Source of the DNA: Cydia pomonella
Taxonomy: Eukaryota > Arthropoda > Insecta > Lepidoptera > Tortricidae
Direction of reading: 5' to 3'
DNA length: 64,000 nucleotides
NCBI RefSeq assembly: GCF_033807575.1
Contig: NC_084711.1
Span: 14,136,001-14,200,000 of the forward strand
A program made the translations under genes and the position numbers. The notes beneath the pieces are model-generated. The model saw nothing but the letters and a program-made list of their open reading frames with translations, made no database searches and had not been told where the DNA came from. Below are positions 1 through 11,369 of this stretch, piece by piece (the first letter of the stretch is position 1; each line of letters starts with the position of its first letter).

Positions 1-282
1 GCGAAAGCAAAGTTTCGCATTTATGACACTCACTCATGATCATCAAAATAGAACTAGTACTTCCCATAAACTCAGAGAGCTGAAATTTGGTACAGAGTTA
101 GGGTTTAATGGCCACATAAAGGGAAAACTATAAAAACTAGGATAATCGAAGGTCTGGAGTACCTGATGGTGAGCCTGTATAGAAAACAAAATAATAATAA
201 AAAACTACTCCTAAGTAGAAAAAAACTGTGTCAAATAAGAAAATCTAATAAAATAAATCAATAAGCCCACGTTTCTACAAAA

Positions 283-930
283 AGAAGTGAAATTCCACCA
301 AAAACATTCTGTAAAAAAACTAGCCAAGTCTCGATGGAGCTGCTTGTTTATCTCTAAAAAGTAATGCAATCTAGACAAAGTCGTGCCAAGTCTAAGGATT
401 CTTACTGCGATTTCTTTATTATTATAGTTAATGTTGTGTGACTTTGCCGTTGAAGGGTACACAAGGGTACAAAACCAGGTGCTCCATAACACCATTGCAC
501 CAATCCGTCGCCAAAACCGCTACCCATTGACGATGGAAAATTGCCACTGAAAACGTTGATTCAATAACCAGTCAATTGTAGGCTTGATAAAGCTGCGTAT
601 TTCAATAATACTTATGTATAGGCGAGCCTGAAACAAATAGTATAAAAAAATATTTCCAGTACAGACGAACTTCTAATCATTAATAGAAGTCCGTCTGTAC
701 TGGAAATAATTTTTGGTGCAATGGTGTCATGGAGCACCTGGTTTTGTACCCTTGTGTACCCTTCAACGGCCAAGTCACACAACATTAACTATAATAATAA
801 AGAAATCGCAGTAAGGAACCTTAGACTTGACACGACTTTGTCTAGATTTCATTACTTTTTAGAGATAAACAAGCAGCTCCATCGAGACTTGGCTAGTTGT
901 TTACAGAATGTTTTTTGTGGGATTACACAT
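283..930. mobile_element. Foldback element with about 215-bp inverted arms
   Basis: The reverse complement of about 283-505 matches 712-930 with only scattered substitutions; both carry GGAGCACCTGGTTTTGTACC and GCTCCATCGAGACTTGGCTA. The arms flank a spacer that itself contains a 24-bp hairpin (652-675/684-707). Open frames of about 90 codons in both arms translate almost identically, but that follows from the shared sequence and I see no protein family. Probably a foldback or non-autonomous TIR transposon; class unknown. Confidence 0.75.
652..707. repeat. Hairpin, 24-bp arms, 8-nt loop
   Basis: ATTTCCAGTACAGACG..CTTCTA pairs with TAGAAG..CGTCTGTACTGGAAAT with a single mismatch. It lies between the arms of the larger foldback element. 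Confidence 0.85.
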
Positions 931-1005
931 TTTCTTTTTCCAGTCGTGAGTGCAGTCCTCACCAAAATACCTGGAAATGTCAGGGAAAATCACTCCTAGT
1001 CCATA

Positions 1006-1149
1006 CGTCCATACTTAAATACATAGAAAACACCATACATAACTCAGTAACAAATATCCGTGCTCATCACACAAATAAATGCCCTTTCCAACCCGGGACC
1101 ATCGGCTTCATATTCAAGGTCTCTACCCACTAGGCCAGACCGGTCGTCA
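1006..1149 (-). mobile_element. tRNA-derived SINE, 5' part only
   Basis: Read on the minus strand, the sequence starts GACCGGTCTGGCCTAGTGGG, has the tRNA-like B-box area (CCCGGGTTGG, degenerate), then TGTGTGATGAGCACGGATATTTG. It matches the head and body of the copies at 10.2, 16.8 and 56.0 kb. The 3' tail is missing. Confidence 0.75.
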
Positions 1150-1598
1150 AATTATTGAATGAATTTTTCGTTGTTTATTATTATTCTCGCTAATTCCGTT
1201 CTCCATTCTGCCGGAGCTAAATTATGCAAAGCAATCCGATTACCCGCCAACCTGGAAAATGATATTATGAATTTTATAACATCTTCGCCATCCAGTTCTC
1301 TTTGTCAGAAATACGCGGCAATTTTGTGCCAACAGTGGTACCATTTTAGATTGAGTTGGTAAGTTGGTTTACTCCATGCCTGCTACTCCATACTCCATAT
1401 CGCACACACACTAGACAGGACGGAGAAAATTAAAAAAACCGCATGGATTTTTTTCGATAACGATTATTTTCTGCTCAATAGAGCACAACCAAGGTTTGAA
1501 CCCACAATTTCAAAGGAAAGGTTACACGCATTACACTTTTTTCATAAGCTTCTGGTATGTAGGCACAAAGGTTTTCATTTAAGCTTTGAGGGTTCCGC

Positions 1599-1652
1599 AA
1601 ACAAAATAATAAACAGGAATATACTATAATATTCCTGTTTATTATTTTGTTT
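1599..1652. repeat. Perfect 24-bp palindromic hairpin, 6-nt loop
   Basis: 1599-1622 is the exact reverse complement of 1629-1652 (core AATAAACAGGAATAT). It is AT-rich and not explained by another feature. Confidence 0.85.
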
Positions 1653-2275
1653 ATGAAAATACGTAACTTTTTGACGCCGTGAAATAGTAAAATTAAAATC
1701 GCACTTAAAAAAATATATAACTACCCTTTTGCAAAAAAAGTGTAGGTAACTAGTTCTGCTAATGTTTAAATACTATTTTCTACTCGTCGGCTGTAATGGT
1801 TGAATTAAGATTTCGTATACCAAACTATAATTGGGTACTTTTCATGTATGGGCTCCTAACTCAACTATAATATTCATTTCGAAACGGTTTAGTCAACTAT
1901 AATGAAATTGACTAATCACAGCTCGCCGCGGTCAAAAAGAGGAAACAAAACGGTAGCTCAAACTAATTATTTATTTAAGGTTGTATAGTAGAAACTGTTG
2001 CTTCCTAAGTGATAACCGCACACGTGATATCCTTAATATAGCAACATCCATAAACTACGAAAACCGCTTACCGTTGCTTATTAGTCTCCATAGGCTGCGG
2101 TGGCCAAAATCGAGAAAAAAACTTTCTATTTATCAAGGAGCAAGTACCAGGGCCTCGTGAGTTACGAGAAGGTGTCGTTGACCAAACCGCCGGGCCCCGA
2201 ACGAGTATGAATGAAGGTATCGCGGCTGCTCACGTATATTAAATAGCTATATACTTTTGGTTTGTTTACCTATAT

Positions 2276-2629
2276 TTAATAATCAAACGAACTTACCTGT
2301 GAAGTTTGATTACAATTATGCGAGTATCCAAATCCAAGACAACAAATATAATTTACTAGCAGTACACGTTATCGTGCAGTCCAAGTCACACATTTTAGAG
2401 ATTATAGTATTTAAAAAACAAGTTCGCGCTGTCCCTCTCACTCGCTACGCTGCGTTCCTGCTTCAACATCGCTCCTCCAGTACTCATTATTTCAGAGTTA
2501 TTTTTGTGTTATTAACAGAGACTATTTTATTTTCATTTTTGGGGATGGGGGGCGGGTCTTTGTTGTCATGGATTTGGATACTCGCATAATTGTAATCAAA
2601 CTTCACAGGTAAGTTCGTTTGATTATTAA
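2276..2629. mobile_element. MITE, 354 bp with about 70-bp TIRs containing splice-donor motif
   Basis: The left end TTAATAATCAAACGAACTTA and the right end are inverted copies over about 70 bp with one visible mismatch. Both TIRs include CACAGGTAAGT, a perfect 5' splice-site consensus, pointing outward. The interior (2320-2490) matches, inverted, 7300-7475. The target duplication is uncertain because the flanks are AT-rich. Confidence 0.75.
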
Positions 2630-2690
2630 TTATACTTCGTATCCAAATCCAAGACAACAAATATAATTTACTAGCAGATGTTCAGAGCTT
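2630..2690 (+). repeat. Fragment of the same repeat family, abutting the MITE
   Basis: TCGTATCCAAATCCAAGACA and the following bases repeat the internal sequence of the adjacent MITE and of the 7.4-kb copy, then diverge after CTAGCAG. Confidence 0.65.
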
Positions 2691-3008
2691 TGTATTTAAA
2701 TTCGAATCCTGAATGCGAAAATAAAATAAAATATCGATATCAAATCAGTATGTTACGAACATACTGATATTATTGATTTTGACTAAAGAGAACAACGTAC
2801 CACCTAGTAGTTATTAATTTATATCCAATTTAAATAATTATTTATGTATCCACATAGTATAAATGTAAAATGTATGTATAGCATAATAAAATTAAGGAGT
2901 GAAATTGCTCTTGGTATTTCATTTCGTTAATATTAAAAAAGTATAAAACTTTCTTTGATTTCACTGTAGTATATTGATAAAGTTGTATATATCTTAATAT
3001 TCACAAGG

Positions 3009-3135
3009 TACAGTCAGCGTCAAATACTTCGTAGCAACCAAAGTAGCCAAATAGTTCGGTACACCATATATTTAGTATGGTGTACCGAACTATTTGGCCA
3101 CTTCGACTGCTACAGAGTATTTGACGCTGACTGTA
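3009..3135. mobile_element. Foldback MITE, TIR CAGTCAGCGTCAAATACT, likely TA target
   Basis: The two halves are almost perfect reverse complements, meeting at ATATATTTAGTAT. The outer ends read TACAGTCAGCG...CGCTGACTGTA, compatible with a TA duplication and hence a Tc1/mariner-type MITE. Confidence 0.8.
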
Positions 3136-3289
3136 CAACTATTTTTATGTCATTTACAAGCCAGGACGCCATTAAGTGTAAATGTGTTTTCAAGCTTTAG
3201 TTGGCTCTAAATAAGTTTTAGATGGGCATTTTCTGTCTGTAACCATATAAACAAACCATTTTGTATAATTTAGAATTTACCAACCATTC

Positions 3290-3400
3290 TCTGGATGTAA
3301 TTACAACGGAGACAAACAAGCATACGGCCTGCCTGATGGTAAACAATCACCGTAGCCTATGAATGCCCGCTACTGCAGAGGTATATTACATGCGCGTTAC
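3290..3400 (-). repeat. Lepidopteran dispersed repeat fragment
   Basis: ACAAACAAGCATACGGCCTG and GGTAAACAATCACCGTAGCC are the reverse complement of the segment at 23520-23585 (TTACCATCAGGCGGG...GCTTGTTTGCC), so these are two copies of one dispersed repeat. Confidence 0.55.
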
Positions 3401-4037
3401 TGACCCTAGAATATAATCTAATTTTATGTTACGACACTTTAAAGTTAATTTTGAATACAGCAATCAATACATTCCTCGGTAAATAGCCTTTGAGTGAGGT
3501 AGATAAAGGAGAATTTCCTTCATTGTAAAGCTACCATAAATATCAAGGCTATATGTAAGTACTTTAAAACTAAGTCTGGACAATTACTAGTAGAGTATCC
3601 TGTAGGTATTAAGTATTTGAAACTTATCACTTTGAAAATATAGATGGACTAATTTTAGTTATTACCACAGATCAAGAAATAGTAATATGATATTATTTAT
3701 AACTAAATAGCTAATCTCATCTGCTTATGCGTATCTGAACGATGATGGCTACTACGCTAACAAGTGGCAAGGAACTTAGGTAGATTATGTGTTGAGTTAT
3801 GATATATTTGTGAACAAAATATCTGGCATGACTTGTAACTTGTACTTCATTTTAAGGAGTAACATTTTTTAACGTTACCTACAATAAAACTGTACAGTGT
3901 GCATTGCGACGAAAAATGAAAACTATTTAAGCTTTCTTTTACAGCAAGACAATATGACAACCCGAGCATTTACATTTCAGACAATAATAATGTTATTGTT
4001 AAAGGATTTCAACCCTTTATTGCGATTATTAATCTAG

Positions 4038-4160
4038 CTACTTAGCGCAAGCGACTGCAACACGTGGCAGCATAACTCTAGTTGCATGGTTGCACAATTT
4101 ACAGCACTTATTTCGCGTCGCGGGATAGTGCATCAACGGCGGTTCACCTCTTGTTTGATG
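4038..4160 (-). pseudogene. Possible degenerate transposase C-terminal zinc-ribbon fragment
   Basis: A 73-codon frame ends HYPATRNKCCKLCNHATRVM. The HYP...CxLC spacing resembles the cysteine-rich tail of piggyBac-like transposases. The second pair of cysteines expected there is not intact in frame, and nothing upstream looks like the catalytic domain. It may equally be chance. Confidence 0.2.
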
Positions 4161-4689
4161 CGGCGATGTTCCCCTGAAGTTTGGAGCTGAGAATCCGTAA
4201 GTAAATTGTACCGGATTTATTACATTAGGCTCGTTGATATGGTATATTCTTGACAGCATATCAAAGCTGACGTTTGAAGTTATTAGGAGTATATAACAGC
4301 GTGATATGAGTACGAATCATAAATTTGGGTTAAAGGGTTTACAGATATATTTTTTCCTATATGTTGTTTACATACAGCATTTCTTTGTCTGTAAGGGCAA
4401 TGACATTGCGTACATTTTGTTTAAGGTATTTTAGGCCGCATTAACACCTATTAAATTACCTCAGCGTAACAAGAACCTCCTTTATATTTCATTATTTTTA
4501 CAAGTCCTGTAAACTTTAGCTCAACCTTAAATATTTTTGCTCTTTAGTCCCTTATATTTACATGCGTAAAGCTACTTCCAATACTATTGAAGTCTTCAAT
4601 CATTACATTGGCATCAACACTGTTATAGTAGAGCAACGTTATATATCTTTGACGATATCATTTTGAGATATGTATAATGACCGACTGTA

Positions 4690-4798
4690 GACCGAAGAGC
4701 GAAGTGACCGAAGAGCGTAGCGACCGAAGTGCGAAGCGACCGAAGAGCGAAGCGACCAAAAGGAGCAAAGCAACCGAAGAACCAAATGACCGAAGCAT
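4690..4798. repeat. 16-bp minisatellite (GACCGAAGAGCGAAGC)
   Basis: About six or seven head-to-tail copies of GACCGAAGAGCGAAGC, the first four nearly identical and the later ones decaying. It directly precedes the 85-bp satellite. Confidence 0.85.
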
Positions 4799-4799
4799 T

Positions 4800-5942
4800 A
4801 TAACCTCGACACTTAAAATGAAGCACATATAGCCTCGACGCTGCGGAAATGGAGGCCTCGATAAGATTATTGTGGAATTGTATAGTACATATAACTTAAA
4901 GTGCGGCATATATCTTCGTCACTGCGACAGCTGCGACAGCGGACCCCTTGACACAATTATTGTGGAGTAATGATAGCATCCTCACTATGACGTGGGGCAA
5001 ACTTAGCCTCAACACTACGACAGCAGAGCCCTCGACACAATGATTGTGGAGTAATGATAGCCTCCTCACTATTAAAGTGGGGTACATATAGCCTCGACGC
5101 TTTGAAAGCGGAGCCCTCGACACAATATTGTGGAGTAATGATAGCCTCTTCACTATTAAAGTGGGGCAAATATGGCTTCAACGCTGTGAAAGCGGAGCCC
5201 TCGACACAATGACTGTGGAGTAATGATAGCCTCTTCACTATTAAAGTGGGGCAAATATAGCTTCGACGCTGTGAAAGCGGAGCACTCGACACAATGGTTG
5301 TGGAGTAATGATAGCCTCATCACTATTAAAGTGGGGCAAATATAGCTTCAACGCTGTTAAAGCGGAGCCCTCGACACAGTGATTGTGGAGTAATGATAGC
5401 CTCATCACTATTAAAGTGGGGCAAATATAGCTTCGACGCTGTTAAAGCGGAGCCCTCGACACAATGGTTGTGGAGTAATGATAGCCTCATCACTATTAAA
5501 GTGGGGCAAATATAGCTTCAACGCTGTTAAAGCGGAGCCCTCGACACAATGATTGTGGAGTAATGATAGCCTCTTCACTATTAAAGTGGGGCAAATATAG
5601 CTTCGACGCTGTTAAAGCGGAGCCCTCGACACAATGGTTGTGGAGTAATGATAGCCTCATCACTATTAAAGTGGGGCAAATATAGCTTCGACGCTGTTAA
5701 AGCGGAGCCCTCGACACAATGATTGTGGAGTAATGATAGCCTCATCACTATTAAAGTGGGGCAAATATAGCTTCGACGCTGTGAAAGCGGAGCTCTCGAC
5801 ACAATGGTTGTGGAGTAATGATAGCCTCTTCACTATTAAAGTGGGGCAAATATAACCTCGACGCTGTGAAAGCGGAGCCCTCGACACAATGATTGTGGAG
5901 TAATGATAGCCTCTTCACTATTAAAGTGGGGCAAATATAGTA
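4800..5942. repeat. 85-bp satellite array, about 13 copies, dimeric higher-order pattern
   Basis: The unit contains CTATTAAAGTGGGGCAAATA, GCTTCGACGCTGTTAAAGCG and TTGTGGAGTAATGATAGCCT. From about 5100 onward the copies are very similar; copies before about 4960 are degenerate, as expected at an array edge. Alternate copies carry CAATGGTTG and CAATGATTG, giving a 170-bp period. Because 85 is not a multiple of three, overlapping minus-strand open frames appear every 85 bp; these are artefacts. Confidence 0.93.
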
Positions 5943-5945
5943 CCA

Positions 5946-7299
5946 TGTCGACATCTCATTTATAAGAAAATATTTATTTAATATGTGTTTTAATTTTGAA
6001 CTATTAATTAATGTGCATTATAAAATTACATTAAAACTTTAATCAACACAGTTAATACCGATTTTCTGTTTGATGAATATCTTGTTGCACAGTAAACTTA
6101 AGCTTCTAAGTACTCACGGAAAGGAGAATTATTATTAGACGGAGTCCACAATATTACACAAATCAAGTATATCTTTCCATAATATATTTCATTTTAAAAT
6201 TATATTATATTATGTAAATCAAAGCTGTCTAATAATAACAAAGCGGGTAACTAACTGATGATCAAATTTAGGAGGCGACCACATCGATTGGACCCAAGAC
6301 TCGACGATACCGCGATGTCCGATTAAAGCCTACTACCTAATCCGTCATGATCCATACGATAGATTCACTATGGCCCTCATATGGGGCATGGGGCGCACGG
6401 TATCGGAGCACGCATAGCACGTCCCGTTTGTATACGTCGATTAATGGCATTAAACACTTTAAACTGTCAGTCAGACTAAATAGTCTTCCAATGTCTTATA
6501 GATTGTGTATTGATTGACATTACTCCTGTATATTTATACCTATAGGTATCCTCATAAGACGCTCATTAAACTTGTTGGTACTGTGTATGTACATTTGCAT
6601 AAAGACGCGTTTTGTTATCATTCATAGGCACTTATTACCAATCGGCAAGGATTACCATTGTTATCTGTTTTATTGTATGGTAGGGTAGATCGGACATGGT
6701 AAAAGCCGCTTTCGTGAAACGATTACCTAGTATATATTAACTTTATTCAGATATGGTTTGTATATTTAAATCTGTACGCGAAAGCATCTCGTAAAAAAAA
6801 TTGTGAGTGAACATTGCATTTTATGCAATCATAAAATGAAATCTAAATAATATTATATTAGTAAATAATACTATAATAGTACGTATTACAATTATTTAAA
6901 GTTCAAATTGTAATCTATTTGTAGCCCCATACTTATTTTTTCCGTAATTTATTTATTCAAAAAAGAAGGTAGTTGTAGTAAGTGATTTCGTATGAACGTA
7001 AATATTACTTGCTTGATTTCTTAGGTAATAAGTTTATTACGCTAAACGAATATACCTACAATTTCAAATTGAAAGTTTAACTGCCATGTAAGTATGGCAA
7101 ACGAGACTAGACTTGCCGAGCTGAATAAACATAAATTTTTCGTTCGAGGGTACGGCGGTCGGCAGTTCAAATAATGTTTTGATTCTATACTTCTTATTCA
7201 GCGCACAATAAACATTAATCGAAACACAATTAGGTACACATATTTAGAGGAACACTATTTTGGCGAAAATACGTGTGACTCGGACTAACACAAAAACAT
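5946..7299. other. AT-rich stretch, no gene seen
   Basis: Between the satellite and the next repeat I see no long frame, RNA gene or clear inverted repeat. 6260-6430 is less AT-rich but has no recognisable content. Confidence 0.6.
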
Positions 7300-7478
7300 G
7301 TAATGAGTACTGGAGGAGCGATGTTGAAGCAGGAACGCAGCGTAGCGAGTGAGAGGGACAGCGCGAACTTGTTTTTTAAATACTATAATCTCTAAAATGT
7401 GTGACTTGGACTGCACGATAACGTGTACTGCTAGTAAATTATATTTGTTGTCTTGGATTTGGATACGAAGTATAATTA
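7300..7478 (-). repeat. Dispersed repeat, second copy of the 2.3-2.5 kb MITE interior
   Basis: Inverted match to 2310-2490, including GCAGGAACGCAGCGTAGCGA and CTTGGACTGCACGATAACGT. The right end, TTGGATACGAAGTATAATTA, equals the adjacent fragment at 2630-2690. Confidence 0.75.
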
Positions 7479-7610
7479 TTTATTTAAACTTTATTGCACA
7501 ATATAACAAATAAAGTACAAATGGCGAACTTAATGCCTAAAGGCATTCTCTACCAGTCAACCATCAGGCTAAACAGAAACAGTAGTACGTGCAGGCATTA
7601 AACAAAAAAT
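7479..7610 (-). mobile_element. 3' end of a non-LTR retrotransposon
   Basis: On the minus strand: GACTGGTAGAGAATGCCTTT, then GCATTAAGTTCGCC, GCAATAAAG and a TAAATAAAT tail. The same terminal sequence occurs on the plus strand at 34480-34612. No coding part is left. Confidence 0.6.
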
Positions 7611-9295
7611 AACAGAAAAAGTAACTTAAAACAAGCAAAATAGCAATAAATAATATATACTAACGGTAATAAACTTACTTACTATATGACTTAACTTACT
7701 ATATGATTTTATTCGTTATTTAATTTAATACTCGACGTTAACGGTAAACATACGAGAGTTTTGACTTTCCCGATGCTTTTTAATTTTAATGTTACGCTTT
7801 AAGCTATTGCAATGACTTTTGTGACTTTTTAAAACTTTATTAGCAAGTCATGCGTGTCGTTTTAATTTACGAATCGTTAAATAATTAAATACATTTGAAG
7901 GTGAACTTAATTTTAAAACGTAATAAAATATACTGTAAGGATTCGTTCAAGAAATCCACTATTTGTATTGAATTGTTTATAAAGACGATTTGTTTGTGTT
8001 TATTATTAATCATCTATAAAGTTTTCGATTTTGTTTCGATTCCATAAATAGGCAGATGGGTATTCAGGCTGGACGTGTAAATTATATTAAAAGTTAAAAA
8101 TATTGATTTGTCACTTAGATATGATGAAGATGTTTAAGATGATGACACGTTATTAAAGGAAATAACACGTTATTGTTGTTTTTGGTGACATGGTACGGTA
8201 GGTCAATCTATAGTCCCAAAAGTTACCATACTTGTATTGAAAAGTACCTACTTGTGTTATGTATTGTCATAGTTCTATAGTTTTAATATAGTAAGGACTA
8301 GCTATTTGTCTGTATTAAATTAAATGATAGCATTGGAAATATTGAAAATTGACTCGCAGCTAGCGCCCAACAAAGTTCGCATACAACAACAGAAAGTCAG
8401 ACAGTCCGCGTTAAACCCTAAGATCTCTCCCTCGACTAGTAATCCCTAGATGGAGCAATAAAGCACACTTTATCCGGTTATTGATGCGCCGGGGCACGGA
8501 GTTGTTATTCCCAACCCAGCGAGCTAACCAGCTAAAATAAAACCTCGGATTAAACATGATCTTATTGATATCAAAGTCTCATTATGACTGGTTAGTCTCC
8601 GGGAACCTAAAGAGGATTACTAAGCGCAGACGTGTTTTAATGTGACTTTTAGACACATAAAATGTGTAATAAAACTAATGTAACCTACCTACAATGGCAC
8701 TACAGAAAAAGTAGCTATTGTCTATAATTACGGAGCCATGAAAAAAATCGAATTTGGAAACTCTCGTTTTAGAGCCTGCACTACTCTAATCATGCCTGTT
8801 CATATCGTTGTATTTGGCCAAATATTCGTACATGCAGCATCTTTCCCTGGTATAAGAAACGAACGGAATTTCAAAACCGTATATTTAAAAATGAGTCAAT
8901 GTCTATTCCTATGGCTAATAATGTGAATGTGGTTGGTTTTTGCCTTTAATACTATTTATTTATGTAGGTATGTTTTTGCATTATTGTACATAGAAAAAGA
9001 AACACGTGAAACATAGTTTTATATTTATTTAACCACATTTAGTCTTAAAATTAAGCTAATCCGATCACTGGAAATCACAGTTTTACTGTTAAACCGGTCG
9101 CGAACAGTCGCCTTTGCAGTTAATAAGCCATAGGAATAGAGGGCCGTAACTTCCACTCAGACAAAGCCTCTCCAGGGAGAGAAGCAACTCCGAAAACAAA
9201 AGTATTTAAGTGAAATGTTGGTGCGAGCGAGGCTTTCATTTCAACGGTAGCTTTTTTTAGCAAATTGTCCCATTTGTTGCGAAGTAGTTTATAAT
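7611..9295. other. AT-rich stretch, no gene seen
   Basis: I find only short chance frames. No repeat or RNA gene was recognised. Confidence 0.55.
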
Positions 9296-9451
9296 TAGAG
9301 TCAGACCAAGATAAGTTGGCAGCCATTTTAACAGCCCAAACAGTGCAAACGTTATTTTAAGGTCAAACTTCTATGAAATTACGATGTTTACTTAACACTT
9401 GCACAGGTTGGGCTATCAAAATCGCTGCCAACTTAGTTTGGTCCGACTCTA
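9296..9451. mobile_element. MITE, TIR TAGAGTC(A/G)GACCAA..AAGTTGGCAGC
   Basis: The left end TAGAGTCAGACCAAGATAAG and the right end GTTTGGTCCGACTCTA are inverted copies over about 50 bp, continuing through TTGGCAGC..TAGCCCAA. The element at 59708-59853 belongs to the same family. Confidence 0.75.
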
Positions 9452-9780
9452 CGTTGTTATTCTTCACGAAGTTCGACACAAACACCCGCCTTCCATCTGT
9501 AACTGAGTTAAAATTAGTACATTATTGCAGAGGCCGGGAAATGGCAATTCGTTAATGAGTTTTCATTTCGACAAAGAAGTCGAATCTACGAATTGATATT
9601 CCTGCCGAGGCATATATAGTGCTTTTCTACAAACATGCTAGGAAATAAGGTGAAATAATCATTATTTTAGTCAAAACAATTTTCCTCTTTAATTCGTTTT
9701 TAAAAGATAAAGGCATAACTCATACTGTTATTCAATACTAACTGTAAAATTGTGCAACATAAGCTGTATGTGCTTGTGTA

Positions 9781-9810
9781 CATCTTAGCCCTACAGGCAG
9801 GGCTAAGATG
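9781..9810. repeat. Perfect 12-bp hairpin, 6-nt loop
   Basis: CATCTTAGCCCT and AGGGCTAAGATG flank ACAGGC. Probably the terminal part of a dispersed repeat. Confidence 0.75.
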
Positions 9811-10227
9811 TTCGGCTCTTTGTCATTTGTCACCATGACTGTCACGTTCTAACAAGTAAGTAAGCGCGAAAGTGACGGGTATAGTGACAAGTGCTAAAAA
9901 TGGAACCATACTGCCACCGCTGAGATCCTTAAAATATATAAATATATAAAAGTTTTGTAGTCTTTGATTTTATTAAGCAGTATACGTACGATCATACACG
10001 ACGGTCCTGTTAGAACGAGACATTTATATGAGGTCATTTATATGCCTTCCTCACTCTATCCTTTAGCTTGAAATGATAACTGACGGGATTAAACAGTACA
10101 ATAATGAGTCTGATTTTTTTATATTATTTGAGTTTGATCAGAATGCAGATCTTCCCTTACTATTTTTGCTACCATAAGATGAACATTTCCGAGCATATTT
10201 GAGAAAAATAATATGAACGTATATCCC

Positions 10228-10452
10228 GACGACCTGTCTGGCCTAGTGGGTAGTGACCCTGCCTATGAAGCCGATGGTCCTAGGTTCAAACCCTAGCATA
10301 TATTTGTGTGATGAGCACGGATATTTGTTCCTGAGTCATGGGTGTTTTCTATGTGTCTAAATACCCATAACAAAAGCCTTATTATTGAGCTTACTGTGGG
10401 ACTTGGTTAATTTATGTTTTAATGTCCTGTATTATTTATTTATTTATAAATA
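10228..10452 (+). mobile_element. tRNA-derived SINE
   Basis: The head GTCTGGCCTAGTGGGTAGTG resembles a pol III A box and GGTTCAAACCC a B box. The body has GTGATGAGCACGGATATTTG and GAGCTTACTGTGGGACTTGG, ending in a TATTTATTTATTTATAA tail. Other copies lie at 16840 and 55951, with fragments at 1006 and 47209. Confidence 0.82.
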
Positions 10453-10708
10453 TAAATAAATAAAAATAGCCACTTTGGCTGTACCCTAAAAACTTGTAAC
10501 TAACTCCGGAAGGCAAAATCCATTAATCATGTTGGTTTGAAAGGACCAACTGTTCCCGTATTTGTTTTCTTGGAACAACAATCTAGCTATAGCCATTCTA
10601 ATTGGTTGCGCGAACACGAGCGAGTAAATAAACTGAACTTCATTAGACGCGGGGCACTCCACAAAAAATAGTCTGATCAGTACCCACACCATAAGTTTTA
10701 CGCGGCTT

Positions 10709-10806
10709 TAACCGCTAGCGACTGCGTCAACTCAAAAGGCATCTCGCTTGCACCAATGTCAGTATGAAGTCCAGTATACTGTGAGTTTACGCAATCGCTA
10801 GCGAAT
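10709..10806. mobile_element. Short foldback MITE (CGCTAGCGA arms)
   Basis: TAACCGCTAGCGACTGCGTC..ACTCA is mirrored by TGAGTTTACGCAATCGCTAG at 10781-10806, about 26-bp arms with a few mismatches. Confidence 0.6.
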
Positions 10807-11369
10807 GTTAGTGTCTAACTCGTGGTAAGGATACAGGTCTCACACTAAACGATACTCTACGCGTTCAAGGCACTGAGAGTACAGGAATGAGACGCGTTTG
10901 CAATTAATCTAGATTAAGGAATTTACAGAACATTTCTACGCGAGGGGATAGTTATCGGATGGGCGTTCACGTTCCTTTGACTAAGAATGATTCGAATAGG
11001 AATAAGAAACACAATCGATTCTCATCCAATATCACGTCGGGTGGGTAGTAGGTACAACACATAACTTTGCATATCAAGATAGAACCTATTTAAACGAACA
11101 TACTTATATATTATTTCACGGTCATGAGCATATGACCATGACAGACTGCGTACAATGCTCTTTGCAGAAAAAGATAGTAACTAGAACCTACCTAATTTCT
11201 GTTATATCCCAGATATAGTGTGGGTAATAGATTGGGCAATCGAATCATATCATTATCAGCTGCACCAGCCACCAACCACGCTCTACAAAGTGATCAATGT
11301 CACCCGGCATCAGCAGCCAACTTCCCAAACAGTAAAATTTAGCGAATATTTTTTACCCGCATGTCATAT

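Noticed and set aside
211..999. Two similar frames of about 93 codons on opposite strands
   Set aside because: They mirror each other because they lie in inverted repeat arms; there is no recognisable domain.
4800..5942. CRISPR-like array
   Set aside because: Units are contiguous with no unique spacers, and the genome is eukaryotic. It is a satellite.
4896..5954. Overlapping minus-strand frames with a repeated peptide (SLLHNHCVEGSA)
   Set aside because: They arise from the 85-bp satellite read in successive frames; spacing equals the satellite period.
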